NCBI RefSeq assembly: GCF_004365965.1
Contig: NZ_SOEB01000014.1
Location: forward strand, 1-64,000
DNA length: 64,000 nt
DNA from: Rhodovulum visakhapatnamense
Lineage (GTDB): Bacteria > Pseudomonadota > Alphaproteobacteria > Rhodobacterales > Rhodobacteraceae
Reading direction: 5' to 3'
The position numbers were made by a program, and so were the translations under genes. Every line of letters begins with the position of its first letter. The first letter of the stretch is position 1. Shown here in pieces: positions 26,889-36,318 of this stretch. The notes beneath the pieces are model-generated. The model made no database searches. It saw nothing but the letters and a program-made list of their open reading frames with translations, and was not told the DNA's origin.

Positions 26889-27002
26889 ATGGCCAACCCC
26901 ACCTCTTCCCACCCGCGTCCGGTGTCGCCGAAGGGCGACTCGGCCCGGCCGCTTCCCGAACCCACCAAAGGCGCGGTGTTCAAGGACTGGGCCAGCATCT
27001 GA
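26889..27002 (+). CDS. 37-residue basic, Pro-rich microprotein
   Basis: This short reading frame starts MANPTSSHPRPVSPKGDS and ends GAVFKDWASI. AAAGGAG lies about 6 bases before the ATG, and a hairpin terminator starts 9 bases after the stop, so it has a full expression unit. No membrane segment or known domain is seen. It is the second small gene next to the puc operon, and its compact ending (KGAVFKDWASI) looks selected. Function unknown. Confidence 0.7.
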   Translation: MANPTSSHPRPVSPKGDSARPLPEPTKGAVFKDWASI

Positions 27003-27010
27003 CCCGACAG

Positions 27011-27053
27011 AAAGAAGGGGCCGGTTCCAGCGGAACCGACCCCTTCCTTTTTC
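27011..27053. terminator. Intrinsic terminator between the microprotein gene and ndk
   Basis: GGGGCCGGTTCC and GGAACCGACCCC form a 12-base stem with one mismatch around a 3-base loop. CTTCCTTTTT follows on the plus strand. On the other strand the stem is preceded by A-rich sequence, so it may also serve convergent ndk. Confidence 0.85.
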
Positions 27054-27108
27054 CGCCGCGCGCCAATGTGGCACCGCGGCGAGTACGGTCTGCGACTCGA
27101 CCGGCGAC

Positions 27109-27531
27109 TCAGCCGACCAGTTCGAGACCCGAGAAGAAATAGGCGATCTCTTCCTTGGCGGTGTCCGCACCGTCCGACCCGTGGACCGAGTTCTCGCCGA
27201 TCGACAGGGCGAATTCCTTGCGGATGGTGCCCTCGGCGGCTTCGGCCGGGTTGGTCGCGCCCATCACTTCGCGATTCTTGGCAATCGCGTCCTCGCCTTC
27301 CAGCACCTGCACGACGATCGGCTCGGAGGCCATGAACTCGCAGAGTTCGTCGTAGAAGGGCCGCTCCTTGTGCACCGCGTAGAAGACGCCGGCCTGGGCC
27401 TTGGTCAGGTGAATGCGCTTCTGCGCCACGATGCGCAGGCCCGCGGCTTCGAGCTTGGCGTTGATCGCGCCGGTCAGGTTGCGGCGGGTCGCGTCGGGCT
27501 TGATGATCGAGAAGGTGCGTTGAATCGCCAT
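27109..27531 (-). CDS. ndk: Nucleoside diphosphate kinase
   Basis: Ndk balances nucleoside triphosphate pools by moving phosphate from ATP through a phospho-histidine. The 140-residue protein has the usual length. It starts [14 protein letters not shown] and contains [11 protein letters not shown] and the active-site histidine in [22 protein letters not shown]. It lies convergent to the 37-residue microprotein gene and divergent from the AGCS symporter gene. Confidence 0.97.
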   Translation of the reverse strand: MAIQRTFSIIKPDATRRNLTGAINAKLEAAGLRIVAQKRIHLTKAQAGVFYAVHKERPFYDELCEFMASEPIVVQVLEGEDAIAKNREVMGATNPAEAAEGTIRKEFALSIGENSVHGSDGADTAKEEIAYFFSGLELVG

Positions 27532-27710
27532 GTCTTGCGTCCTCTTGGGCGCCGCCCGGGGACGGCGGGGAAAAATCGCGGCCCTGCTAGCACGCGCCCC
27601 GGCCCTTGAAAACAGGCTTTCGCCGCAGTCGCGGGCGAGCCGCGCGGGAACCGGCCCCGCCCGCTCACGTTGGGGTGCGTGTTCGCGCGCCTCTGTGAAA
27701 AGGGCTTTTC

Positions 27711-29156
27711 ATGACCGTGATTGTAGATTTCCTGAACACCGTACTCTGGGGCTATGTCCTGATCTGGGGGCTGATCGGAGCCGGGCTTTACCTGACCATC
27801 CGCCTCGGCGGGCTCCAGTTCCGCCACTTCCCCGAATTCATCCGCGTCGTCGTCAGCTCCAGCGAGTCGGACCGCAGCGGTATCACCCCGCTGCAGGCCC
27901 TGACCGTCAGCCTCGCCAGCCGGGTCGGCACCGGCAATCTCGCGGGCGTCGCGGTCGCGATCTATCTGGGCGGGCCGGGCGCGGTCTTCTGGATGTGGAT
28001 GGTGGCGCTGGTCGGCATGGCCACGGCCTATGCCGAATCGACGCTTGCCCAGCTTTACAAGGTGCGCAACGCCGACCGCCAGTATCGTGGCGGCCCGGCC
28101 TATTACATCTGGCACGGGCTCAATGCCAAATGGCTGGGCTATGTGTTCTGCTTCTTCTTCCTCTGTTCCTTCGGGCTGATCTTCAACGCGGTCCAGTCGA
28201 ATTCCATCGCCGACGCCGCCGACGGCGCTTTCGGCATCCCGAAACTCGCGACCGGCATCGCCATCGGCGCGCTGACGGGCGTGGTGATCTTCGGCGGCAT
28301 CCGCTCGATTGCCAGCGTCGCCGAACGGGTCGTGCCGATCATGGCCGGGATCTACCTGCTGGTCGCGGCCTATGTGCTGGTCGTGCACGCGACCGAGATC
28401 CCGGGCCTTCTGGCGCTGATCGTCAAAAGCGCCTTCGGCATCGACCAGGCCGTGGGCGGATTCGCCGGGGGCTTTGCGGCGGCTGCGCTGAACGGCGTCA
28501 AGCGCGGGCTGTTCTCGAACGAGGCCGGCATGGGCTCGGCCCCGCATATCGCGGCCGTCGCCGTGCCCGACCCGCATCACCCGTCGAGCCAAGGCATGGT
28601 GCAGGGGCTTGGCGTCTTCATCGACACGCTGCTGATCTGTACCGCGACCGCGCTGATGATCCTGCTGTCGGGCGTGGTCGATTACGGCCCCGACGGAATC
28701 ACCGGAACCGAGCTGACCCAGAACGCGCTGTCGGCCCATATCGGCGCCTTCGGCCCGCCCTTCATCGCGGTGGCGATTCTTTTCTTCGCCTTCACCTCGA
28801 TCATCGGCAACTACGCCTATTCCGAAAACGTGATGGAGTTTCTCGGGCTTGGCCGCGGTGTGCCGCTGGCGATCCTGAAGGCCGCACAGGTCGGCATGGT
28901 GATCTGGGGCGCGGTGCAGCCGGTGACCAAGGTCTTCAACTTCGCCGATGCCTCGATGGCGACCATGGCCACCATCAACCTGGTCGCGCTGATTCTGCTG
29001 TCGGGCACGGTGATCCGGCTGACGAAGGACTATTTCGAACAGCGCAAGATCCGGGCCGAGCCCTATTTCCGGCTGTCGAAGCATCCCGAGATCGACCCGA
29101 AGGGAATCGACCGCACGATCTGGAACGAGGATGTTGCCGCCGAGCGGGGCGCCTGA
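27711..29156 (+). CDS. Alanine/glycine:cation symporter (AGCS) family protein
   Basis: This 481-residue inner-membrane transporter imports alanine or glycine with Na+ or H+. Signature segments include TIRLGGLQFRHFPEF, ASRVGTGNLAGVAVAI, RGLFSNEAGMGSAPHIAA and SIIGNYAYSENVMEF. Length and about ten hydrophobic segments match the family. AAAAGG precedes the ATG. The exact substrate and cation are not determined by sequence. Confidence 0.95.
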   Translation: MTVIVDFLNTVLWGYVLIWGLIGAGLYLTIRLGGLQFRHFPEFIRVVVSSSESDRSGITPLQALTVSLASRVGTGNLAGVAVAIYLGGPGAVFWMWMVALVGMATAYAESTLAQLYKVRNADRQYRGGPAYYIWHGLNAKWLGYVFCFFFLCSFGLIFNAVQSNSIADAADGAFGIPKLATGIAIGALTGVVIFGGIRSIASVAERVVPIMAGIYLLVAAYVLVVHATEIPGLLALIVKSAFGIDQAVGGFAGGFAAAALNGVKRGLFSNEAGMGSAPHIAAVAVPDPHHPSSQGMVQGLGVFIDTLLICTATALMILLSGVVDYGPDGITGTELTQNALSAHIGAFGPPFIAVAILFFAFTSIIGNYAYSENVMEFLGLGRGVPLAILKAAQVGMVIWGAVQPVTKVFNFADASMATMATINLVALILLSGTVIRLTKDYFEQRKIRAEPYFRLSKHPEIDPKGIDRTIWNEDVAAERGA

Positions 29157-29227
29157 CCCGGTTGTCCCCGACCCGGCTTTTCCTGACCCGGCTTTCCCCG
29201 GGGCCCGCACCCTGTTAAAGCCGGGCC

Positions 29228-31090
29228 ATGCTGCGCATCGACGATCTTCGCTATTCCATCGAGGGGCGCCCTTTGTTCGAGGGCGCCTCTGCCGTCATTC
29301 CCGATGGCCACAAGGTCGGCCTGATCGGCCGGAACGGGGCCGGGAAGACCACGCTCTTCCGGCTGATCCGTGGCGAGCTGACGCTCGATTCGGGTGCGAT
29401 CGCCTTCCCGCGCCACGCCCGGATCGGCGGCGTCGCGCAAGAGGTGCCCTCGTCCGAGACCTCGTTGCTGGACACGGTGCTGGCCGCCGATACCGAACGC
29501 GCGAGCCTCATGGCCGAGGCCGAGACCGCGACCGACCCCCACCGCATCGCCGAAATCCAGACCCGTCTGGCCGATATCGACGCCTGGTCGGCCGAGGCGC
29601 GGGCCGCCTCGATCCTGAGGGGGCTCGGGTTCACCGAAGCCCAGCAACACATGCCCTGTTCGGACTTTTCGGGCGGCTGGCGGATGCGGGTCGCGCTGGC
29701 GGGTGTGCTGTTCGCGCGCCCCGACCTGCTGCTTCTGGACGAGCCGACCAACTATCTGGACCTCGAAGGCGCGCTCTGGCTTGAAAGCTATCTGGCGCGC
29801 TACCCCCATACGGTAATCCTGATCTCGCACGACCGCGGGCTTCTGAACCGTGCGGTCGGCCATATCCTGCATCTCGAAAACCGCAAGCTCACGCTGTACG
29901 CGGGCGGCTACGACGCCTTCGCCCGGGCGCGTGCCGAACAGCGCGCAGTGCAGGCCGCCGAGGCCAAGAAACAGGACCTGCGGCGCGCGCATCTGCAAAG
30001 CTTCGTCGACCGCTTCCGCTACAAGGCCTCGAAGGCCAAGCAGGCCCAGGCCCGCATCAAGATGCTGGAGCGGATGACCCCCATCGCCGCGCCCGAGGAT
30101 CTGGCGCGCGTGGTCTTCACCTTCCCCCAGCCCGACGAGCTGTCGCCGCCCATCGTGGCGCTGGAAGGGGCCGCGGTCGGCTATGACGGCACGCCCGTCC
30201 TGCAACGCCTGTCGCTGAGAATCGACCAGGACGACCGGATCGCGCTTCTGGGCCGGAACGGCGAGGGCAAGTCGACATTTTCCAAGCTGCTGGCGGGCAA
30301 GCTCGACAAGCTCTCGGGCCGGATGACCACGGCCAACCGGCTGAGAATCGGCTATTTCGCCCAGCATCAGGTGGACGAGCTGCATCTGGACGAAACCCCT
30401 CTGGACCACCTGCGCCGCGAACGCCCCGACGAGGCGCCCGCGAAGCTGCGCGCGCGCCTGGCCGGATTCGGTCTGGGCGCCGACCAGGCGGAAACCGAGG
30501 TCGGCCGGCTTTCGGGCGGGCAGAAGGCGCGGCTGTCGCTGCTTTTGGCCACGCTCGACGCGCCGCATCTGCTGATCCTCGACGAGCCCACCAACCACCT
30601 CGACATCGAAAGCCGCGAGGCGCTGTCCGAGGCGCTGAACGACTATTCGGGCGCGGTGATCCTCGTCAGCCACGACATGCACCTGCTGTCGATGGTGGCC
30701 GACCGGCTCTGGCTGGTGCAGGGCGGCCGGGTCACGCCCTACGAGGACGACCTCGACGCCTATCGCCGGATGCTGCTGGGCACCGACCTGCCCGAAAAGG
30801 TCGCGGGCACCGACCGGCCCGCGCGGCCCGAAGCGCCCAAACGCGCCTCGCGGGACGAGATCCTGACGCTGCGCGCCGAGGTCCGCAAATGCGAGCAACG
30901 GGTCGAGAAACTGGACGAGATGCGCAGTCGCTTGCAGGAAAAGCTGGCCGATCCCGAGCTTTACGACCCCGCCCGCACCGACGAGCGGATCCTCTGGCAG
31001 AAGAAATTCGCCGAGGCCGAAGAGGCGATGGAGCGGGCCGAGGCCTTGTGGATGGCCGCGCTGGAAAAGCTCGAATCGGCCGAGACCTGA
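29228..31090 (+). CDS. ABC-F family ATP-binding protein
   Basis: This 620-residue cytoplasmic protein has two ABC ATPase domains and no membrane part. Domain 1 has GRNGAGKTT, FSGGWRMRVALAG and LLLDEPTNYLD. Domain 2 has GRNGEGKST, LSGGQKARLSLL and LILDEPTNHLD. The basic linker between them (RFRYKASKAKQAQARIK) contacts tRNA in ABC-F proteins, and a charged coiled coil ends the chain. Such proteins act on ribosomes, like YheS or Uup. The domain layout is closest to YheS, but the exact ortholog is not certain. Confidence 0.94.
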   Translation: MLRIDDLRYSIEGRPLFEGASAVIPDGHKVGLIGRNGAGKTTLFRLIRGELTLDSGAIAFPRHARIGGVAQEVPSSETSLLDTVLAADTERASLMAEAETATDPHRIAEIQTRLADIDAWSAEARAASILRGLGFTEAQQHMPCSDFSGGWRMRVALAGVLFARPDLLLLDEPTNYLDLEGALWLESYLARYPHTVILISHDRGLLNRAVGHILHLENRKLTLYAGGYDAFARARAEQRAVQAAEAKKQDLRRAHLQSFVDRFRYKASKAKQAQARIKMLERMTPIAAPEDLARVVFTFPQPDELSPPIVALEGAAVGYDGTPVLQRLSLRIDQDDRIALLGRNGEGKSTFSKLLAGKLDKLSGRMTTANRLRIGYFAQHQVDELHLDETPLDHLRRERPDEAPAKLRARLAGFGLGADQAETEVGRLSGGQKARLSLLLATLDAPHLLILDEPTNHLDIESREALSEALNDYSGAVILVSHDMHLLSMVADRLWLVQGGRVTPYEDDLDAYRRMLLGTDLPEKVAGTDRPARPEAPKRASRDEILTLRAEVRKCEQRVEKLDEMRSRLQEKLADPELYDPARTDERILWQKKFAEAEEAMERAEALWMAALEKLESAET

Positions 31091-31093
31091 GCG

Positions 31094-31714
31094 ATGGATC
31101 TGGGCTTTCACGTCAGCGCCTTCATCACCCTCTTCGTGATCGTCGATCCGATCGGGCTGGCGCCGGTCTTCGTGGCGCTGACCCAGGGCATGGGCACCCG
31201 CCAGCGCCGCGCCATCGGCCTGCGCGCCGCCGCCATCGCGGTCGGGCTGCTGACGCTGTTCGGGATCTTCGGGGAAAAGGTGCTGGCCTTTGCCGGGATC
31301 TCGATGCCCGCCTTCCGCATCGCGGGCGGCATCCTGCTGTTCCTGACCGCGCTCGAGATGCTGTTCGAGCGGCGCAGCAAGAAGCGCGAGGACCGCGCCC
31401 ATGAAGAGCTGCCCGACCCGTCGGTCTTTCCGCTGGCAACCCCGCTGATGGCCGGGCCGGGCGCGATGGCGACGATGATCCTTCTGAACGGACAGATCGA
31501 CCGCGCGCCGCTGGACATGCTGCTGATCCATCTGTCGATGATTGCGGTGATCGGGATCTGTGTCGCGCTGTTCCTGGCGGCAAGTCTTCTGGAACGGGCG
31601 CTGGGCCATACCGGCATCGTCGTCGTCTCGCGGCTGCTGGGAATGCTGCTGGCCGCCCTCTCGGTGCAGTTCATCCTCGACGGGCTCAGGGATTTCGGCC
31701 TTGCCCCGGCCTGA
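31094..31714 (+). CDS. MarC family (UPF0056) membrane protein
   Basis: This 206-residue protein has about six transmembrane helices. Family segments are FVIVDPIGLAPVF near the start, RIAGGILLFLTALEMLF, and PLATPLMAGPGAMATMILL in the middle. The once-proposed link with multiple antibiotic resistance was not upheld, and the function is not known. It starts 4 bases after the ABC-F stop, so the two genes are probably co-transcribed. Confidence 0.93.
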   Translation: MDLGFHVSAFITLFVIVDPIGLAPVFVALTQGMGTRQRRAIGLRAAAIAVGLLTLFGIFGEKVLAFAGISMPAFRIAGGILLFLTALEMLFERRSKKREDRAHEELPDPSVFPLATPLMAGPGAMATMILLNGQIDRAPLDMLLIHLSMIAVIGICVALFLAASLLERALGHTGIVVVSRLLGMLLAALSVQFILDGLRDFGLAPA

Positions 31715-31774
31715 GACCCTTCGAGTTTCGCACCCCGCCGCCTATATCGGTCCTATCCCCGGGAAAGGAGTGTC

Positions 31775-32356
31775 ATGACCGGCGACGATTTCGGACGGCT
31801 GATCTATCTTGTCCTGCTGGCCACGGTCATCGCGGGCTATTTCCTGCTGTCGCACCGTCGGCGGCTTGGTCAGGTCGCCCAGCAGGCAGCGATCTGGGGG
31901 CTGATCTTCATCGGCGTGATCGCGGGATTCGGGCTTTGGTCCGACATCCGCAACGACGTGGCCCCGCGCCAGACCGTCTTTGCCGAAGAGAACCGGATCG
32001 AGGTGCCCCGCGCGCCCGATGGCCATTACTACATGACCCTGCGGATCAACGATGTCCCGATCCGCTTTGTCGTCGATACCGGCGCGACCGATGTGGTGCT
32101 GACCCGCGACGATGCCGAACGGGTGGGGATCGACCCGCGCAGCCTGCAATTCTTCGGCGAGGCCCACACCGCCAATGGCGCGGTCCGCACCGCGCCGGTC
32201 CGGCTCGATGTGGTCGAGCTGGGGCCGGTCACCGACCGCAACCTGCGCGCCTTCGTCAATTCCGGCGAAATGCGCGAATCGCTTCTGGGCATGGCCTATC
32301 TCAACCGGTTCGAGCGGATCGAAGTCGTCCGCGACCGGATGATCCTGACGCGCTGA
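31775..32356 (+). CDS. Retropepsin-like aspartic protease, TIGR02281 type
   Basis: This 193-residue protein has a membrane anchor near the N-terminus (LIYLVLLATVIAGYFLL) and a second hydrophobic segment. A single-domain aspartic protease fold follows, with the active site FVVDTGATDVVLT and the flap-like AHTANGAVRTAPVRLD. ESLLGMAYLNRFERIEV closes the fold. Such proteins act as dimers in alphaproteobacteria; their substrates are mostly unknown. GGAAAGGAG precedes the ATG. Confidence 0.9.
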   Translation: MTGDDFGRLIYLVLLATVIAGYFLLSHRRRLGQVAQQAAIWGLIFIGVIAGFGLWSDIRNDVAPRQTVFAEENRIEVPRAPDGHYYMTLRINDVPIRFVVDTGATDVVLTRDDAERVGIDPRSLQFFGEAHTANGAVRTAPVRLDVVELGPVTDRNLRAFVNSGEMRESLLGMAYLNRFERIEVVRDRMILTR

Positions 32357-32418
32357 ACCGCTCGCCCCCGCCGTCGCGGCCCGCTAGGTTGGGCGCAAAC
32401 AGCGAGGAGGCGCCCCCG

Positions 32419-32865
32419 ATGACAGACCCGACCCAAGGCCCCGGACCCGACAGCGACCGGATCGCAGAGATCGCGGCGAACCAGCCGCCCTTCGCCCGGC
32501 TTTTGGGGCTGACCGTGGTCTCGGCCGCGCCCGACCGGGTCCTGGCCGAGCTTCTGGTGACCGACGATCTGACCAACCGCAACGGTACGCTGCATGGTGG
32601 CGCAATCATGGCGGTTGCCGACAACCTGGGCGGCACCGCGACCTTCCTGAACCTCGATCTCGAGGCGGGCGAAGGCACCTCGACCATCGAGAGCAAGACG
32701 AACTTCTTCCGCACCGTGGCGCTTGGCGACACCGCGCGCTGCGAGACCGTGCCGCTCCATCGCGGGCGCAGCACCATGGTCTGGCAGACGACCATCACCC
32801 GGGGCGATGGGACCCTTGCCGCGAATGTGATCCAGACCCAGATGGTGCTGCGCCCGCGCGGCTAA
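32419..32865 (+). CDS. PaaI-type acyl-CoA thioesterase (hotdog fold)
   Basis: This 148-residue hotdog-fold thioesterase has RNGTLHGGAIMAVADNLGG, the conserved HGG loop and catalytic Asp helix, and a later STIESKTNFFR strand. Members hydrolyse phenylacetyl- or other acyl-CoA thioesters; the substrate here is open. GAGGAGG lies upstream of the ATG. The 3' end overlaps the stop of the convergent shikimate dehydrogenase-like gene by 4 bases. Confidence 0.9.
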   Translation: MTDPTQGPGPDSDRIAEIAANQPPFARLLGLTVVSAAPDRVLAELLVTDDLTNRNGTLHGGAIMAVADNLGGTATFLNLDLEAGEGTSTIESKTNFFRTVALGDTARCETVPLHRGRSTMVWQTTITRGDGTLAANVIQTQMVLRPRG

Positions 32866-33752
32866 CTCCGGGCTCTCCCCGCATCGAAGCGCTCGAACGC
32901 CGCCCGCATCCGCGCCGGGTCGGCGGGGCGGCCGGTGAACAGCTCGAAGGCCCGCACCGCCTGGAACAGCGCCATGCCCGCCCCCGGCAGCACCCGGCAT
33001 CCGGCCCGGCGCGCGGCCGCCAGAAGCGGGGTTTCGAGCGGCACATAGACGATATCGGCCACCCAGATCTCGGGGCACAGCAGATCGGGCGCGACCGCCA
33101 TCCCCGGATGCCCGGCCATGCCCATCGGCGTTGCGTTGACGATCCCGTCTGGCCGGTCGTCCCGGATCAGCGCCGCCGGATCGGCGATGGCCCGGACAGC
33201 ACACCCGCCGCCCGGGTCGGACAGCCGGTCCGCCAGAGCCTCTGCCCGATCCGGCTGGCTGTCATGGATCGACAGCCGCGCCACGCCCGAGCGCGCCAGG
33301 GCGTGGCCGACCGCGCCCCCGGCACCGCCCGCGCCGATCAGCAGGACATGCCCGCGCGGCGCGTCCGCCAGACCGCGCCTCAGGCTTTCGGCAAAGCCCC
33401 AAAGGTCGGTGTTATGGCCGATCCGCTGCCCGTCGCGCAGAAGTACGGTATTGACGGCCCCGACTGCACGCGCGTCTTTCGATACCTCGTCGAGAAGGCC
33501 GGTCACCTCGGTCTTGAACGGATGGGTCACGTTCAGCCCGTCGAAGCCCGCCGCCTCGGCCGCGGCAAGCATCCCGGCCAGATCGAGCCCCCGCCGCGGC
33601 GGCGCGTCCATGTCGAGCACGCGATAAAGCAGCGTCAGCCCCTGCGCCCGCGCCTCTGCCATATGCATGGCGGGGCTGCGCGAGCGCGCGATGCCCCGGC
33701 CGATCAGGCCAAGAAGGATCGGCACCCCATCCCCGGAAATCCCAGACGTCAC
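32862..33752 (-). CDS. Shikimate/quinate dehydrogenase-like protein
   Basis: This 296-residue NAD(P)-dependent dehydrogenase of the AroE family has the substrate loop GIARSRSPAMH, the catalytic lysine in NVTHPFK and the Asp in GHNTDLWGF. The cofactor loop is LIGAGGAGGAVGHAL. I chose GTG 33752 because GGAGGG precedes it and the fold begins soon after; the longer frame to 33812 adds a low-complexity tail. No other aro genes are linked, and the NTDLWGF form occurs in quinate/shikimate dehydrogenases, so a catabolic role is possible. Confidence 0.88.
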   Translation of the reverse strand: MTSGISGDGVPILLGLIGRGIARSRSPAMHMAEARAQGLTLLYRVLDMDAPPRRGLDLAGMLAAAEAAGFDGLNVTHPFKTEVTGLLDEVSKDARAVGAVNTVLLRDGQRIGHNTDLWGFAESLRRGLADAPRGHVLLIGAGGAGGAVGHALARSGVARLSIHDSQPDRAEALADRLSDPGGGCAVRAIADPAALIRDDRPDGIVNATPMGMAGHPGMAVAPDLLCPEIWVADIVYVPLETPLLAAARRAGCRVLPGAGMALFQAVRAFELFTGRPADPARMRAAFERFDAGRARS

Positions 33753-33822
33753 GGCGCCCTCCCAAGCCCGGCCGCGTCGGGCCAGACTGGCGGGGGCAGG
33801 CAGCCCCGTCAAGCCGGACGGC

Positions 33823-34281
33823 TCAGCCGCCGCTTTCGGCCTTCTTCTGCCAGCGCCCCGAGTCCTCGGACCAGTATTGCGCCGCCAGCCCCGCCCCCGA
33901 GATCAGGCGCCACTGGCCCCGCGCCCGCTCGACCGCCGCCGGATCGGTGCCGTCGAACAGGATGCAGACCCGGTCCAGCGCCCGGGTCTCGTCGGGGGTG
34001 ACCTCGGCGCCGTCGACCGCCATCAGGCAGCGCGCGCCGTTCGGCAGGGCCGCCTCGGCGGTCAGCAGCACCGGCTGGTCGGCATCGAACCCGGTCCCGG
34101 CCATGCCGTGCGGCAGAAAGCCGTCGCCCAGCCACAGCCGGTCGTCGAGCCAGGCCAGCCGGTCGCGGTCGGTGCCGCGCACCACCACCCGCATCCCGTG
34201 CTTCAGCGCCTTGTCCAGAAGCACCGGCAGGGTGTCCTCCAGCGGACCGCGGGTCAGATGATAGAACAGCGCCTGTCCCAT
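33823..34281 (-). CDS. holC: DNA polymerase III chi subunit
   Basis: This 152-residue chi-like clamp-loader accessory protein starts MGQALFYHLTRGPLEDTLP. The segments LLDKALKHGMRVVVRG, DDRLWLGDGFLPHG and QPVLLTAE are typical of HolC. Chi links the clamp loader to single-strand binding protein. It lies on the same strand as pepA, as is common in proteobacteria, but here a VOC gene sits between them. Confidence 0.93.
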   Translation of the reverse strand: MGQALFYHLTRGPLEDTLPVLLDKALKHGMRVVVRGTDRDRLAWLDDRLWLGDGFLPHGMAGTGFDADQPVLLTAEAALPNGARCLMAVDGAEVTPDETRALDRVCILFDGTDPAAVERARGQWRLISGAGLAAQYWSEDSGRWQKKAESGG

Positions 34282-34290
34282 GAGCCCCGG

Positions 34291-34692
34291 TCAGCGCCGC
34301 GCGAGGGGGTTGTAGGTGCCGAAGGTCCAGATATGTCCCTCGGGGTCGGCGACCGAAAAGCTGGTGCCGCCATGGCTCTGCTCGGCCAGCGGCATGACGA
34401 TCCGGGCGCCCGCCTCGACCGCGCGCCCGTGCAGATCGGTCGCATCGGGCACCACCGCATAGATCGTCGTCGTCTCGCGCCCGCCGATCTCGCCCGGGTC
34501 GGCCAGATGCGGATCGAGACCGCCCCGTCCGGCAGGGCCGAACATCATCAGCCCCTCCCCCAGCCGAAGCTCGGCATGGATAAGGTTGCCCTCGTCGTCG
34601 CGATAGACGGCCTGCTCTTCCAGGCCCAGAACGCCCACCAGAAACAGCAGCGCCGCCTCGGGGTCGCGGTAGCGGGTCGCAGGAATGATCAT
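34291..34692 (-). CDS. VOC (glyoxalase/bleomycin resistance) family protein
   Basis: This 133-residue single-module VOC protein starts MIIPATRYRDPEAALLFLV and contains GGTSFSVADPEGHIWTFG, the typical C-terminal metal-site strand of glyoxalase-fold proteins. The substrate is unknown; PhnB-like and extradiol-type members look similar. It lies between pepA and holC on the same strand, with gaps of 45 and 9 bases, and is probably co-transcribed with them. Confidence 0.88.
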   Translation of the reverse strand: MIIPATRYRDPEAALLFLVGVLGLEEQAVYRDDEGNLIHAELRLGEGLMMFGPAGRGGLDPHLADPGEIGGRETTTIYAVVPDATDLHGRAVEAGARIVMPLAEQSHGGTSFSVADPEGHIWTFGTYNPLARR

Positions 34693-34737
34693 CGGGCTGT
34701 CCCTCCCTCTCTGCGACCCGATCCTAGCACCGGTCTC

Positions 34738-36207
34738 TCAGTTCTCGAAACGGTCGGCCACCAGCCGGTCGAGCGCCAAAACGCCCCACCCCGTCGCCCC
34801 CTTGGGCGCCAGCGCGGTTTCCTCCTGGACCATGGCGACGCCGGCGATGTCGAGATGGATCCAGGGCGTGCCCGCGGCAACGAAGCGCTGCAGGAACTGC
34901 GCCGCGGTGATCGAGCCCGCGGGCCGGCCGGCCGAGTTCTTGATGTCGGCCAGACGCGACTTGATCAGCTTGTCGTAGGATTCGCCCAGCGGCATCCTCC
35001 AGGCGCCCTCGCCCTCGGCGGCGGCCGCCTTCAGGAAATCGGCGCAGAACCCGTCATCGTTGGAATAGACGCCCGCATTGGCAGTGCCGAGCGCGACGAT
35101 GATGGCCCCGGTGAGGGTGGCAAGATCGATCACGCCCGCGGGCTTGAACCGGTCCTGCGTGTACCAGAGCACATCGGCCAGCACGAGCCGGCCCTCGGCA
35201 TCGGTGTTGATGACCTCGATCGTGTCGCCCTTCATCGAGCGCACGATGTCGCCCGGACGCTGGGCGCGGCCGTCGGGCATGTTCTCGACCAGCCCGACCA
35301 CGCCGACGACATTGGCCTTCGCCTTGCGCAGCGCGAGTGTGCGCATCACGCCCGCGACCACCGCCGCACCGCCCATGTCCATGGTCATCTCTTCCATGCC
35401 CTGGGCGGGCTTGATCGAGATGCCGCCGGTGTCGAAGACCACGCCCTTGCCCACCAGCGCCAGCGGTGCCTGATCGGCCCCGCCGCCATTCCAGCGCATC
35501 ACGACGACCTTCGAGGGGCTCTCGGACCCCTGCCCCACCGCCAGCAGCGCCCGCAGGCCCAGGGCCTTCAGTTCGTCCTCCTCGATGATCTCGACATCGA
35601 GCCCAAGCTCCTGCATCGCGGCCAGCCGCCCCGCGAAATCGTCGGTGGTCAGCACGTTGGCGGGCTCGTTCACCAGATCGCGGGTAAAGAAGACGCCCTC
35701 GGCCAGCGCCGCCATCGGCCCGGCTGCGGCCGCGGTCTCTTCGGGCTTGGCGACCATCACCTTGACCGCTCCCGGCACCACCGGCTCGGCGGTGCGGTGC
35801 GCATCGAAGCTGTAGGCGCGCAGCGCAAAGCCGAAGGCGATGTCGGCCGCGCGCGGATGGCTGCCCGCCAGCAACAGCACGTCGGCCTTGCCCTGCCGCT
35901 TGGCCAGCTCGGCCCCCGCCCGCCGGGCATCGGCCTGGCTGGCCTTGCGGTCCAGCCGCACCACATCGACCGCCTCGGCGGCAAGCCCGGCGGGCCAGGC
36001 CAGCGTCACGATCTCGGCCGGTTTCATCCCGGCGAAGGCCTCGCTGTCGGTGAACCGCGCCAGCGCGCCCTTGGTCAGGCGGTTGACCCGCCGCGCGCCG
36101 GGATCGAGCTTGCCCTCGGCATCGACAAGGACCGCGATCCGGCCCGCGGCACCCGCGACCGCCTCGAGATCGGTTTCGGCAAAGGCAATGGCGACGGGGG
36201 TGCTCAT
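34738..36207 (-). CDS. pepA: Leucyl aminopeptidase (M17)
   Basis: This 489-residue two-metal cytosolic aminopeptidase releases N-terminal residues. Metal and active-site segments are LVGKGVVFDTGGISIKPAQGMEEMT, MDMGGAAVVAG and the signature NTDAEGRLVLADVL. The N-terminal domain is shorter and more variable, as expected. It is divergent from lptF with a 111-base gap, a conserved arrangement in proteobacteria. Confidence 0.96.
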   Translation of the reverse strand: MSTPVAIAFAETDLEAVAGAAGRIAVLVDAEGKLDPGARRVNRLTKGALARFTDSEAFAGMKPAEIVTLAWPAGLAAEAVDVVRLDRKASQADARRAGAELAKRQGKADVLLLAGSHPRAADIAFGFALRAYSFDAHRTAEPVVPGAVKVMVAKPEETAAAAGPMAALAEGVFFTRDLVNEPANVLTTDDFAGRLAAMQELGLDVEIIEEDELKALGLRALLAVGQGSESPSKVVVMRWNGGGADQAPLALVGKGVVFDTGGISIKPAQGMEEMTMDMGGAAVVAGVMRTLALRKAKANVVGVVGLVENMPDGRAQRPGDIVRSMKGDTIEVINTDAEGRLVLADVLWYTQDRFKPAGVIDLATLTGAIIVALGTANAGVYSNDDGFCADFLKAAAAEGEGAWRMPLGESYDKLIKSRLADIKNSAGRPAGSITAAQFLQRFVAAGTPWIHLDIAGVAMVQEETALAPKGATGWGVLALDRLVADRFEN

Positions 36208-36318
36208 CTGCGGCTCCTGATCTGGTATACCTGTCGGCCCCTACCTAATCCGGCACCCCCCGCTTGACCAGATAGCAGTTTTCCCCCCAAGACGATTGGA
36301 CTAGTCTGCCGCCCGATC

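Noticed and set aside
24069-27002. 977-codon plus-strand frame running from pucC to the microprotein
   Set aside because: The frame crosses pucC, pucA and pucB antisense. Only its last 37 codons, with their own ribosome site, look real.
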